Below the pieces are notes generated by a model that worked only from the letters and a program-made list of their open reading frames with translations, had not been told where the DNA came from and searched no databases. The position numbers and the translations under genes are program-made. Positions 42,552 through 57,236 of a stretch of DNA of 64,000 bases are shown here, in pieces. Within the stretch, counting starts at the first letter, position 1, and each line of letters opens with the position of its first letter. The stretch spans positions 32,501 to 96,500 of the forward strand of contig CAVLGW020000001.1 in NCBI GenBank assembly GCA_963669155.1, read 5' to 3'. The DNA is from Arbacia lixula. Its lineage: Eukaryota > Echinodermata > Echinoidea > Arbacioida > Arbaciidae.

Positions 42552-44160
42552 GAGACATACTTGTGGACAAGTATAAGGTGGTCTGCATTGGCAAATTCAT
42601 GCACTGACATGGGCTAGAAAATGCACGGTGATATGGACCTTCAATCGTGACACCATCTATTCATAAGCAATCAGAGACTCCGCTCAAGAAAGCTCAGAGC
42701 GCACCTACAATGTCTACTAACGTACATTTCAGAGACATGCCTAAACGGTTACATGTATATTGTGCTAACATGTAATTAATAGCCACGTAAGATAAAGGGG
42801 CGAGAGAAAACGAATGGGAAAGAAAATCTCAAAGAGAATGACAAAGTGAGGGATAGAACAGAAGAAGATGGCAAAAAAAACATTGTAAAAGGAATGCAAA
42901 AATGTACCCTACCCACTCCAGGGATCGAACTGGGGGCCTCGAGATCTTAAAACGGCGCCTTACCCATTGAGCCACACATCTTCCCATTCACTTAACACGT
43001 AGTGCCCAGCAGAGGCTAGAATGATTAAGAAATTGATATTCAAGATGAAATTTCGCCATGATCGCGACATCTGATTAAAAAATAAAGATGACTCAGCTAC
43101 AACATACCAAAATTTCAGAGTAACAGAATTGAACATAAGCGAGATACAGCTCCTAGAAGATCGTCATGTCATTTAATAAATACCCCTTCCATTGACATAA
43201 CACGTACATACGATCGATTTTGACATTAATGTCTATAATCAAATTTATACCATGAAGATGGAATCCTATTGAAATATTAGGGCTAATTTCTCATAGAGCA
43301 ATGTCTCAGCTATCACATACTGAAATTTGGAACAAAATTGACCAAAGATTACTGAGATACGCAAGAACGGGTAAAAAAGTTTATGAAGTCATACATGAAA
43401 ATTGATTTTTTCGATTCATATGGCAATATGATGACGTCACGATGTATTTAACGATCAAATGATACATGAAATAGCATCTACAGTTCTCACTCTTTCAACA
43501 TATGAAAAAAAAATTGGGGGTCACCAGCCATTCTGAGGAGCTATGGCCGATTGAAGGTGGTCATGTTTTTTGCAATATTTGCACACAAAAACGTATTGAC
43601 GCACGCGCGGACTTTGAACTTTGACGCACCAGCACGACCTTATTATTGCATGGAAATGGCTCAAAATTTCAGGATGTGTTGTTTGCAGTGTCAGAAACAT
43701 GAATCCATTGAAAAAAACGGTTTTCCGACGTTGCGTTTGCTAAACGCACGGAAAAACGCGCGCGCGCGCGCGTACGCGCGGAAATTTGAAAAATGCTAGA
43801 AATGGCCTGAAACATATGCAAAACAATTTCTAGTTGATTTTGAGCATTTTTTTATTTTACGCGCGCGTTAATGCACTAACGTACGCGTACGCGCGCTTTT
43901 TTTTTCATTGAAATTAATTGTCTTGTCATTAATTATATACATGCCAAATTTCATTACACAGAGATGAACGGTTTTAGAGCTACATGAAATAATAGATTTT
44001 CATTAAATTGCTCGTGCATGACGTCACGATTACGTAATGACCTTGAAAATGTTCCTGTTACATGTTAACATATATACCTATACATGATGAACATTTGATG
44101 AAACATGGTCCATGCATTGTTGAGATATCCATGTCACAAAAAATAGGAATAAAAATAAAC
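42552..44160 (+). repeat. Macrosatellite unit 13 (copy of unit 7)
   Basis: 1,609 bp. I found one difference from unit 7: C at 34299 is A at 44067. tRNA-like block 42910-42981. Confidence 0.95.
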
Positions 44161-45844
44161 GAGACATACTTGTGGACAAGTATAAGGTGGTCTGCATTGG
44201 CAAATTTGTGCACAGACATGGTATGGTAAATGCACGGTGAACTTTAGACCTTCAATCGTGGCACCATCTATTCATAAGCAATGTGAGACACCGCTCAAGA
44301 AAGCTCATAGGGCACCTATTATACTAACATTTCAAAGACTTTCCTAAATGGTTACATGTTTATGCTAACGTGATTAATAGTCATGTAAGAGAATAGGGCG
44401 AGAGAAAAAGAATTGGTAAGAAAATCTCAAAGAGAATGACGAAGTGAGGGATAGAACAGAAGAAAATGACAAAATAAACATTGCAAAAGGAATGCAAAAG
44501 TTGACCCTACCCACGCCAGGAATCGAACCGGGGGCCTCGAGATCTTAAAACGGCGCCTTACCCATTGAGCCACACATCTTCCCATTCACTTAACACGTAA
44601 TGCCCAGCAGGTGCGAGAATGATTAAGAAATCGATATTCAAGCTGAAATTTCACCATGATCCCGGCATCTGATTAAAAAATAGAGCACACGTTTCCAAAA
44701 GCTAGTAGACTCAGCTACAACATACTAAAATTTCAGAGTAACAGAATTGAACATCAGCGAGATATAGCTCCTAGAAGGTCGTCATGTCATTTCATAGATA
44801 CCCCTTCCATTGACATAACACGTACATGCGTCCGATTATGACACCAATACGTATAATGAAATTTACACCATGAAGACGTCATCAAAATGACAAATGAACG
44901 AACGTTATCTATAGAAGAAGGTCTCAGCTACAACATAGTGAAATTTTGGAGAAAATTGATCAAGGATTACTGAGATATGCAAAAGCGGGTAAAAAAGTTC
45001 ATGACGTCATAATTGAAAATTCATTTTTTCGATTCACATGGCAATATGATGACGTCACGATGTACTTACTGCTAAAAAGTCACATGAAATGACATCTACA
45101 TTATATATTCTTTCCAAATATTAAAAAAAAATTGGGGGTCACCGGCCATTCTGAAGAGCTATGGCCGATTGAAGGTAGTCATGTTTTTTGCAACATTTGC
45201 ACACAAAAACGTACTGACGCACGCGCAGACTTTGAACTTTGACGTACCCGCACGACCTTGTTATTGCATGGAAATTGCTCAAAATTGCAGGATGTGTTGT
45301 TTGTAGTGTCAGAGACATGAAACTAGTAGAAAAATGGAATTTTGAGGCTGCGTACGCGTAACGCACGAAAAAACGCGCGAACGCGCGCGCATGCGCGGAA
45401 ATTTTTGAAATGCTTGAAATGGCCTGAAACATATGCAAAACAATTTTGAGTTGATTTGGAGCATTTTAAAATTTTGCGCGCGCGTTTTTGCACTAACGTA
45501 CGCGTACGCGCGCGTTTTTATGTATTGAAAATAATTGTGTTATCATTAAATTTATGCATATCAATTTTCATGAGCTATAAATTATTGGTTCTAGAGCTAC
45601 ATGAGGTAATAGGTTTTCATTAAACTGCTCGTAGATGACGTCATGATGACGTCATGACCTTGAAAAAGTTACAATGACAAGTTCACATGTATACCTATAC
45701 ATGGTCAAAATATGGTGTAACATAACATACGCATTGTTGAGATATAGATGACACAAAAACATGGGGTGCAAAAAATAAAAATAAAGAAAGAAAATTCGGG
45801 CGAAATTAAAAGGTGATCTGTCGGTGCACGACAGACCACCTAAC
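44161..45844 (+). repeat. Macrosatellite unit 14 (copy of unit 8)
   Basis: 1,684 bp, same length as unit 8, with the same hairpin-module variant. tRNA-like block 44508-44579. Confidence 0.95.
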
Positions 45845-47457
45845 GAGACATACTTGTGGACAAGTATAAGGTGGTCTGCATTGGCAAATTCATGCACTGA
45901 CATGGGCTAGAAAATGCACGGTGATATGGACCTTCAATCGTGACACCATCTCTTCATAAGCAATCAGAGACTCCGCTCAAGAAAGCTCATAGCGCACTTA
46001 CAATGTCTACTAACGTACATTTCAGAGACATGCCTAAATGGTTACATGTATATTGTGCTAACATGTAATTAATAGCCACGTAAGATAAAGGGGCGAGAGA
46101 AAACGAATGGGAAAGAAAATCTCAAAGAGAAAGACAAAGTGAGGGATAGAACAGAAGAAGATGGCAAAAGAAACATTGTAAAAGGAATGCGAAAATTTAC
46201 CCTACCCACTCCAGGAATCGAACCGGGGGCCTCGAGATCTTAAAACGCGGCGCCTTACCAATTGAGCCACACATCTTCCCATTCACTTAACACGTAATGC
46301 CCAGCAGGGGCTAGAATGATTAAGAAATTGATATTCAAGATGAAATTTCGCCATGATCGTGACATCTGATTAAAAAATAAAGATGACGTCCCCGAAAGCT
46401 AGTAGACTCAGCTACAACATACTAAAATTTCAGAGTAACAGAATTAAACATAAGCGAGATACAGCTCCTAGAAGATCGTCATGTCATTTAATAAATACCC
46501 CTTCCATTGACATAACACGTACTTACGATCGATTTTGACATTAATGTCTATAATCAAATTCATACCATGAAGATAGAATAATATTGAAATATTAGGGCTA
46601 CTTTCTCATAGAGCAATGTCTCAGCTATCACATACTGAAATTTGGAACAAAATTGACCAAAGATTACTGAGATACGCAAGAACGGGTAAAAAGGTTTATG
46701 ACGTCATACATGAAAATTGATTTTTTCGATTCATATGGCAATATGATGACGTTACGATGTATTTAACGACCAAATGATACATGAAATAGCATCTACAGTT
46801 CCCACTCTTTCAAAATATGAAAAAAAAATTGGGGGTCACCAGCCATTCTGAGGAGCTATGGCCGATTGAAGGTGGTCATGTTTTTGCACACAAAAACGTA
46901 TTGACGCACGCGCGGACTTTGAACTTTGACGCACCCGCACGACCTTATTATTGCATAGAAATGGCTCAAAATTTCAGGATGTGTTGTTTGCAGTGTCAGA
47001 AACATGAATCCAGTGAAAAAACGGTTTTCCGACGTTGCGTTTGCTAAACGCACGGAAAAACGCGCGCGCGCGCGCGTACGCGCGGAAATTTGAAAAATGC
47101 TAGAAATGGCCTCAAACACATGCAAAACAATTTCTAGTTGATTTGGAGCATTTTTTTATTTTACGCGCGCGTTAATGCACTAACGTACGCGTACGCGCGC
47201 GTTTTTTTTCATTGAAATTAATTGTCTTGTCATTAATTATATACATGCCAAATTTCATTACACAGAGATGAACGGTTTTAGAGCTACATGAAATAATAGA
47301 TTTTCATTAAATTGCTCGTGCATGACGTCACGATTACGTAATGACCTTGAAAATGTTCCTGTGACATGTTCACATATATACCTATACATTATGAACATTT
47401 GATGAAACATGGTCCATGCATTGTTGAGATATCCATGTCACAAAAAATAGGAATAAC
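45845..47457 (+). repeat. Macrosatellite unit 15 (copy of unit 9)
   Basis: 1,613 bp, same length and tRNA-like insertion as unit 9 (block 46203-46275). Confidence 0.95.
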
Positions 47458-49143
47458 GAGACATACTTGTGGACAAGTATCAGGTGGTCTGCATTGGCAA
47501 ATTCATGCACAGACATGGGCTGGAAAATGCACGGTGAACTATAGACCTTCATTCGTGACACCATCTATCCATAAGCAATGTGAGACTGAAGAAAGCTCAT
47601 AGGGCACCTATTTTACTAACATTTCAGAGAATTTCCTAAATGGTAACATGTTTATGCTAACGTGATTAATAGTCATGTAAGAGAATGGGGCGAGAGAAAA
47701 AAGAATTGGAAAGAAAATCTCAAAGAGAATGACAAAGTGAGGGATAGAACAGAAGAAGATGGCAAAATAAACATTGCAAAAGGAATGCAAAAGTTGACCC
47801 TACCCACGCCAGCAATCGAACCGGGGGCCTCGAGATCTTAAAACGGCGCCTTACCTATTGAGCCACAAATCTTCCCATTCACTTAACACGTAATGCCCAG
47901 CAGGGGCTAGAATGATTAAGAAATCGATATTCAAGCTGAAATTTCACCATGATCCCGACATCTGAAAAATGGAGGCAAAGTTTCGGAAAGCTCGTAGACT
48001 CACCTACAACATACTGAAATTTCAGAGTGAAAGCTTGACATATTAGTGAGATACATCTCCTAGAAGCTCGTCATGTCATTTCATAAATACCACTTCCATT
48101 GACATAACACGGAAGTGCGATTTTGACATTCATGCGTATAATGAAATTTACACCGTGAAGACGTCATCAAAATGAAAAATGAAGGCAACTCCTACCATGG
48201 AGCGAGGTCTCAGCTACAACATACTGAAATTTGGGAGAAAATTGACCATGGATTACTGAGATACACAAAAGCGGGTAAAAAAGTTCATGACGTCATACAT
48301 GAAAAATCATTTTTTCGATTCATATGGCAATATAATGACATCAACATAAATTTAAAAGGTAAATCGAACATTAAATCACATCTACATTTCCCACTCTTTT
48401 AGAATATTGAGAAAAAATTGGGGGTCACCAGCCATTCTGAAGAGCTATGGCCGATTGAAGGTAGTCATGTTTTTTTACTATATTTGCACACAAAAACGTA
48501 TTGATGCACGCGCAGACTTTGAACTTTGACGCACCCGCACGACCTTGTTATTGCATGGAAATGGCTCAAAATGACAGGATGTGTTGTATGTAGTGTCAGT
48601 AACATGAATCCAGTAAAAAAAACGGAATTTTGACGTTTTGTTCGCGTTACGCACGGAAAAACGCGCGAACGCGCGCGTACGCGTTGAAATTTTAGAAATG
48701 CTAGAAATGGCCTGAAACATATGCAAAACAATTTTGAGTTGATTTGGAGCATTTTAAAATTTTGCGCGCGCGTTTTTGCACTAACGTACGCGTACGCGCG
48801 CGTTTTTTTTCAATGAAATTAATTAGCTACTCATTAATTATATGCATGCCAAATTTCATTACACAGAAATGACCAGTTCTACAGCTACATGAGATAATAG
48901 ATTTTCATTTAATTGCTCGTAGATGACGTCACGATGACGTCATGACCTTGAAAATGTTGCTGGAACATGTTCACGTATATAGCAATGCATGATTAAGATT
49001 TCATGAAAAATTGCCCATGCAATGTTGAGATATCAATGCCACAAAAATTAGGAATAAAAATAAATAAATAAATAAATAATAAAGAAAGAAAATTCGGACG
49101 AAAACAAAAGGTGATCTGCATGGCAGACCACCTAAAAATAAAC
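47458..49143 (+). repeat. Macrosatellite unit 16 (copy of unit 10, then different)
   Basis: 1,686 bp. Matches unit 10 to 48655, then follows the unit 21 pattern (GAAATTTTAGAAATGC, TGCTGGAACATG) and carries one hairpin module. tRNA-like block 47801-47872. Confidence 0.94.
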
Positions 49144-50836
49144 GAGACATACTTGTGGACAAGTATCAGGTGGTCTGCATTGGCAAATTCATGCACAGAC
49201 ATGGGCTGGAAAATGCACGGTGAACTATAGACCTTCATTCGTGACACCAACTATCCATAAGCAATGTGAGACAGCGCTCAAGAAAGCTCATAGGGCACCT
49301 ATTATACTAAAATTTCAGAGAATTTCCTAAATGGTAACATGTTTATGCTAACGTGATTAATAGTCATGTAAGAGAATGGGGTGAGAGAAAAAAGAATTGG
49401 AAAGAAAATCTCAAAGAGAATGACAAAGTGAGGCATAGAACAGAAGAAGATGGCAAAATAAACATTGCAAAAGGAATGCAAAAGTTGACCCTACCCACGC
49501 CAGGAATCGAACCGGGGGCCTCGAGATCTTAAAACGGCGCCTTACCTATTGAGCCACAAATCTTCCCATTCACTTAACACGTAATGCCCAGCAGGGGCTA
49601 GAATGATTAAGAAATCGATATTCAAGCTGAAATTTCACCATGATCCCGACATCTGATTAAAAAATGGAGACAACGTTCCGGAAAGCTCGTAGACTCAGCT
49701 ACAACATACTGAAATTTCAGAGTGAAAGCTTGACATATTAGTGAGATACATCTCCTAGAAGCTCGTCATGTCATTTCATAAATACCACTTCCATTGACAT
49801 AACACGGAAGTGCGATTTTGACATTCATGCGTATAATGAAATTTACACCGTGAAGACGTCATCAAAATGAAAAATGAAGGCAACTCCTACTATGGAGCGA
49901 GATCTCAGCTACAACATACTGAAATTTGGGAGAAAATTGACCATGAATTACTGAGATACACAAAAGCGGGTAAAAAAGTTCATGACGTCATACATGAAAA
50001 ATCATTTTTTCGATTCATATGGCAATGTGATGACATCAACATAAATTTCAAAGGTAAATCGAACATTAAATCACATCTACATTTCCCACTCTTTCAGAAT
50101 ATTGAAAAAAAATTGGGGGTCACCGGCCATTCTGAAGAGCTATGGCCGATTGAAGGTAGTCATGTTTTTTGCAATATTTGCACACAAAAACGTATTGACG
50201 CACGCGCAGACTTTGAACTTTGACGCACCCGCACGACCTTGTTATTGCATGGAAATGGCTCAAAATGACAGGATGTGTTGTATGTAGTGTCAGTAACATG
50301 AATCCAGTAAAAAAACAGAATTTTGACGTTTTGTTCGCGTTACGCACGAAAAAACGCGCGAACGCGCGCGCACGCGCGGAAATTTTTGAAATGCTAGAAA
50401 TGGCCTGAAACATATGCAAAACAATTTTGAATTGATTTGGAGCATTTATAAATTTTGCGCGCGCGTTTTTGCACTAACGTACGCGTACGCGCGCGTTTTT
50501 TTTCAATGAAATTAATTAGCTACTCATTAATTATATGCATGTCAAATTTCATTACACAGAGATGACCAGTTCTAGAGCTACATGAGGTAATAGTTTTTCA
50601 TTAAACTGCTCGTAGATGACGTCACGATGACGTCATGACCTTGAAAATGTTGCTGTAACATGTTCACATATATGTCCATACATGATGAACATTTCATGAA
50701 ATATGGCCCATGCATTGTTGAGATATCCATGTCACAAAAATTTGGAATAAAAATAAATAAATAAATAATAAAGAAAGAAAATTCTAACGAAATTAAGAGG
50801 TGATCTGTCGTTGGCGACAGACCACCTAATAATAAC
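49144..50836 (+). repeat. Macrosatellite unit 17 (typical)
   Basis: 1,693 bp. tRNA-like block 49492-49563. One hairpin module (about 50770-50829). Confidence 0.95.
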
Positions 50837-52465
50837 GAGACATACTTGTGGACAAGTATCAGGTGGTCTGCATTGGCAAATTCATGCACAGACATGGGCT
50901 GGAAAATGCACGGTGAACTATAGACCTTCATTCGTGACACCAACTATCCATAAGCAATGTGAGACAGCGCTCAAGAAAGCTCATAGGGCATCTATTATAC
51001 TAAAATTTCAGAGAATTTCCTAAATGGTAACATGTTTATGCTAACGTGATTAATAGTCATGTAAGAGAATGGGGTGAGAGAAAAAAGAATTGGAAAGAAA
51101 ATCTCAAAGAGAATGACAAAGTGAGGCATAGAACAGAAGAAGATGGCAAAATAAACATTGCAAAAGGAATGCAAAAGTTGACCCTACCCACGCCAGGAAT
51201 CGAACCGGGGGCCTCGAGATCTTAAAACGGCGCCTTACCTATTGAGCCACAAATCTTCCCATTCACTTAACACGTAATGCCCAGCAGGGGCTAGAATGAT
51301 TAAGAAATCGATATTCAAGCTGAAATTTCACCATGATCCCGACATCTGATTAAAAAATGGAGACAACGTTCCGGAAAGCTCGTAGACTCAGCTACAACAT
51401 ACTGAAATTTCAGAGTGAAAGCTTGACATATTAGTGAGATACATCTCCTAGAAGCTCGTCATGTCATTTCATAAATACCACTTCCATTGACATAACACGG
51501 AAGTGCGATTTTGACATTCATGCGTATAATGAAATTTACACCGTGAAGACGTCATCAAAATGAAAAATGAAGGCAACTTCTACTATGGAGCGAGGTCTCA
51601 GCTACAACATACTGAAATTTGGGAGAAAATTGACCATGAATTACTGAGATACACAAAAGCGGGTAAAAAAGTTCATGACGTCATACATGAAAAATCATTT
51701 TTTCGATTCATATGGCAATATGATGACATCAACATAAATTTAAAAGGTAAATCGAACATTAAATCACATCTACATTTCCCACTCTTTCAGAATATTGAAA
51801 AAAAATTGGGGGTCACCGGCCATTCTGAAGAGCTATGGCCGATTGAAGGTAGTCATGTTTTTTGCAATATTTGCACACAAAAACGTATTGACGCACGCGC
51901 AGACTTTGAACTTTGACGCACCCGCACGACCTTGTTATTGCATGGAAATGGCTCAAAATGACAGGATGTGTTGTATGTAGTGTCAGTAACATGAATCCAG
52001 TAAAAAAACAGAATTTTGACGTTTTGTTCGCGTTACGCACGAAAAAACGCGCGAACGCGCGCGCACGCGCGGAAATTTTTGAAATGCTAGAAATGGCCTG
52101 AAACATATGCAAAACAATTTTGAGTTGATTTGGAGCATTTTAAAATTTTGCGCGCGCGTTTTTGCACTAACGTACGCGTACGCGCGCGTTTTTTTTCAAT
52201 GAAATTAATTGGCTACTCATTAATTATATGCATGTCAAATTTCATTACACAGAAATGACCAGTTCTAGAGCTACATGAGGTAATAGTTTTTCATTAAACT
52301 GCTCGTAGATGACGTCACGATGACGTCATGACCTTGAAAATGTTGCTGTAACATGTTCACATATATGTCCATACATGATGAACGTTTCATGAAATATGGC
52401 TTATGCATTGTTGAGATATCCATGTCACAAAAATTTGGAATAAAAATAAATAAATAATAATAAAC
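50837..52465 (+). repeat. Macrosatellite unit 18 (typical)
   Basis: 1,629 bp. tRNA-like block 51185-51256. No hairpin module. Confidence 0.95.
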
Positions 52466-54219
52466 GAGACATACTTGTGGACAAGTATCAGGTGGTCTGC
52501 ATTGGCAAATTCATGCACAGACATGGGCTGGAAAATGCACGGTGAACTATAGACCTTCATTCGTGACACCAACTATCCATAAGCAATGTGAGACAGCGCT
52601 CAAGAAAGCTCATAGGGCACCTATTATACTAAAATTTCAGAGAATTTCCTAAATGGTAACATGTTTATGCTAACGTGATTAATAGTCATGTAAGAGAATG
52701 GGGTGAGAGAAAAAAGAATTGGAAAGAAAATCTCAAAGAGAATGACAAAGTGAGGCATAGAACAGAAGAAGATGGCAAAATAAACATTGCAAAAGGAATG
52801 CAAAAGTTGACCCTACCCACGCCAGGAATCGAACCGGGGGCCTCGAGATCTTAAAACGGCGCCTTACCTATTGAGCCACAAATCTTCCCATTCACTTAAC
52901 ACGTAATGCCCAGCAGGGGCTAGAATGATTAAGAAATCGATATTCAAGCTGAAATTTCACCATGATCCCGACATCTGATTAAAAAATGGAGACAACGTTC
53001 CGGAAAGCTCGTAGACTCAGCTACAACATACTGAAATTTCAGAGTGAAAGCTTGACATATTAGTGAGATACATCTCCTAGAAGCTCGTCATGTCATTTCA
53101 TAAATACCACTTCCATTGACATAACACGGAAGTGCGATTTTGACATTCATGCGTATAATGAAATTTACACCGTGAAGACGTCATCAAAATGAAAAATGAA
53201 GGCAACTCCTACTATGGAGCGAGGTCTCAGCTACAACATACTGAAATTTGGGAGAAAATTGACCATGAATTACTGAGATACACAAAAGCGGGTAAAAAAG
53301 TTCATGACGTCATACATGAAAAATCATTTTTTCGATTCATATGGCAATATGATGACATCAACATAAATTTAAAAGGTAAATCGAACATTAAATCACATCT
53401 ACATTTCCCACTCTTTCAGAATATTGAAAAAAAATTGGGGGTCACCGGCCATTCTGAAGAGCTATGGCCGATTGAAGGTAGTCATGTTTTTTGCAATATT
53501 TGCACACAAAAACGTATTGACGCACGCGCAGACTTTGAACTTTGACGCACCCGCACGACCTTGTTATTGCATGGAAATGGCTCAAAATGACAGGATGTGT
53601 TGTATGTAGTGTCAGTAACATGAATCCAGTAAAAAAACAGAATTTTGACGTTTTGTTCGCGTTACGCACGAAAAAACGCGCGAACGCGCGCGCACGCGCG
53701 GAAATTTTTGAAATGCTAGAAATGGCCTGAAACATATGCAAAACAATTTTGAGTTGATTTGGAGCATTTTAAAATTTTGCGCGCGCGTTTTTGCACTAAC
53801 GTACGCGTACGCGCGCGTTTTTTTTCAATGAAATTAATTAGCTACTCATTAATTATATGCATGTTAAATTTCATTACACAGAGATGACCAGTTCTAGAGC
53901 TACATGAGGTAATAGTTTTTCATTAAACTGCTCGTAGATGACGTCACGATGACGTCATGACCTTGAAAATGTTGCTGTAACATGTTCACATATATGTCCA
54001 TACATGATGAACATTTCATGAAATATGGCTTATGCATTGTTGAGATATCCATGTCACAAAAATTTGGAATAAAAATAAATAAATAAATAATAAAGAAAGA
54101 AAATTCTAACGAAATTAAGAGGTGATCTGTCGTTGGCGACAGACCACCTAATAAAGAAAGAAAATTCTAACGAAATTAAGAGGTGATCTGTCGTTGGCGA
54201 CAGACCACCTAATAATAAC
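52466..54219 (+). repeat. Macrosatellite unit 19 (typical, long tail)
   Basis: 1,754 bp. tRNA-like block 52814-52885. Two hairpin modules (about 54090-54210). Confidence 0.95.
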
Positions 54220-55612
54220 GAGACATACTTGTGGACAAGTATAAGGTGGTCTGCATTGGCAAATTCATGCACTGGCATGGGCTGGTAAATGAACGTTCTT
54301 AAAACATCGCCTTACCCATTGAGCCACAAATCTTCGCATTCACTTTTCACGTAATGCCCGCTAACAGTGGCTAGAATGATTTAGAAATCGATATTCAAGC
54401 TGAAATTTTGCCATGATCCCGATATCTAATGAAAAAATGGAGACCACATGGCTGAAAGCTACTAGATTCAGCTACAAAATACTAAAATTTCAGAGTAAAA
54501 GATCGTAACATCGGAAAAGATATAGCTCCTGAAAGAGTGCCATGTCATTTCATGATTTCAAATAAATGACCCTCCCATTGACATTACACGTAAAAACGTC
54601 TGATTCTAACATTAATGCCTATAATCATATTTTCACCTTGAAGACGTTAACAAATTGAAAAGTTAAGGCAAGCCTGCCATAGAGCAATGTCTAAGGCACA
54701 TCATACTGAATTTTGGGAGAAAATTTAAAAAGGAATACTGAGATATGCAAAAGCGGGAAAAAAAATTATGACGTCATAATTGAAAATTCATTTTTTCGAT
54801 TCATATGGCAATATGATGACGTCACCATGTACTTACCGGTAAAATGACACATGAAATGACATCTACATTTCATACTCTTTCCAAATATAAAAAAAAATTG
54901 GGGGTCAGCGGCCATTCTGAAGAGCTATGGCCGATTGAGGGTTGTCATGTTTTTTGCAATATTTGCACACAAAAACGTATTGACGCACGCGCAGACTTTG
55001 AACTTTGACGCACCCGCACGACCTTGTTATTGCATGGAAATGGCTCAAAATGACAGGATGTGTTGTATGTAGTGTCAGTAACATGAATCCAGTAAAAAAA
55101 CGGAATTTTGACGTTTTGTTTGCGTTACGCACGGAAAAACGCGCGAACGCGCGCGCACGCGCGGAAATTTTTGAAATGCTTGAAATTGCCTAAAACATAT
55201 GCAAAACAATTTTAAGTTGATTTAGAGCATTTTGAAATTTTGCGCGCGCGTTTTTGCACTAACGTACGCGTACGCGCGCGTTTTTATTTATTAAGATTGA
55301 TTGGCTTATCATTAATTTCATGCATGTCAAATTTCATTACATATCAATGATTGGTTCAAGAGAAATATCCAATAATCGATTTTCATTAAATTGCTCGTAG
55401 ATGACGTCATGATGACGTCATGACCTTGAAAATGTTGCTGAAACATGTTCACGTACATGTTCATGCATGATGAAGATTTCATGAAAAATGGATCATGCAT
55501 TGAAGAGATATCCATGCCACAAAAATTAGGAATAAAAATAAATAAATAATAATAATAAAGAAAGAAAAATCGGACGAAAACAAGAGGTGATCTGCATGGC
55601 AGACCACCTAAC
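54220..55612 (+). repeat. Macrosatellite unit 20 (5'-deleted type)
   Basis: 1,393 bp, the shortest unit. Same deletion as unit 4, leaving only the A-box side of the tRNA-like block. One hairpin module at the end. CRE pair with a TGA spacer. Confidence 0.93.
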
Positions 55613-57236
55613 GAGACATACTTGTGGACAAGTATCAGGTGGTCTGCATTGGCAAATTCATGCACAGACATGGGCTGGAAAATGCACGGTGAACTATAGA
55701 CCTTCATTCGTGACACCATCTATCCATAAGCAATGTGAGACTGAAGAAAGCTCATAGGGCACCTATTTTACTAACATTTCAGAGAATTTCCTAAATGGTA
55801 ACATGTTTATGCTAACGTGATTAATAGTCATGTAAGAGAATGGGGCGAGAGAAAAAAGAATTGGAAAGAAAATCTCAAAGAGAATGACAAAGTGAGGGAT
55901 AGAACAGAAGAAGATGGCAAAATAAACATTGCAAAAGGAATGCAAAAGTTGACCCTACCCACGCCAGGAATCGAACCGGGGGCCTCGAGATCTTAAAACG
56001 GCGCCTTACCTATTGAGCCACAAATCTTCCCATTCACTTAACACGTAATGCCCAGCAGGGGCTAGAATGATTAAGAAATCGATATTCAAGCTGAAATTTC
56101 ACCATGATCCCGACATCTGATTATAAAATGGAGACAACGTCTCGGAAAGCTCGTAGACTCAGCTACAACATACTGAAATTTCAGAGTGAAAGCTTGACAT
56201 ATTAGTGAGATACATCTCCTAGAAGCTCGTCATGTCATTTCATAAATACCACTTCCATTGACATAACACGGAAGTGCGATTTTGACATTCATGCGTATAA
56301 TGAAATTTACACCGTGAAGACGTCATCAAAATGAAAAATGAAGGCAACTCCTACCATGGAGCGAGGTCTCAGCTACAACATACTGAAATTTGGGAGAAAA
56401 TTGACCATGGATTACTGAGATACACAAAAGCGGGTAAAAAAGTTCATGACGTCATACAGGAAAAATCATTTTTTCGATTCATATGGCAATATGATGACAT
56501 CAACATAAATTTAAAAGGTAAATCGAACATTAAATCACATCTACATTTCCCACTCTTTTAGAATATTGAGAAAAAATTGGGGGTCACCAGCCATTCTGAA
56601 GAGCTATGGCCGATTGAAGGTAGTCATGTTTTTTTACTATATTTGCACACAAAAACGTATTGATGCACGCGCAGACTTTGAACTTTGACGCACCCGCACG
56701 ACCTTGTTATTGCATGGAAATGGCTCAAAATGACAGGATGTGTTGTATGTAGTGTCAGTAACATGAATCCAGTAAAAAAAACGGAATTTTGACGTTTTGT
56801 TCGCGTTACGCACGGAAAAACGCGCGAACGCGCGCGTACGCGCGGAAATTTTAGAAATGCTAGAAATGGCCTGAAACATATGCAAAACAATTTTGAGTTG
56901 ATTTGGAGCATTTTAAAATTTTGCGCGCGCGTTTTTGCACTAACGTACGCGTACGCGCGCGTTTTTTTTCAATGAAATTAATTAGCTACTCATTAATTAT
57001 ATGCATGCCAAATTTCATTACACAGAAATGACCAGTTCTACAGCTACATGAGATAATAGATTTTCATTTAATTGCTCGTAGATGACGTCACGATGACGTC
57101 ATGACCTTGAAAATGTTGCTGGAACATGTTCACGTATATAGCAATGCATGAATAAGATTTCATGAAAAATTGCCCATGCAATGTTGAGATATCAATGCCA
57201 CAAAAATTAGGAATAAAAATAAATAAATAAATAAAC
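55613..57236 (+). repeat. Macrosatellite unit 21 (typical variant)
   Basis: 1,624 bp. tRNA-like block 55956-56027. Its second half matches the second half of unit 16. Confidence 0.94.
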
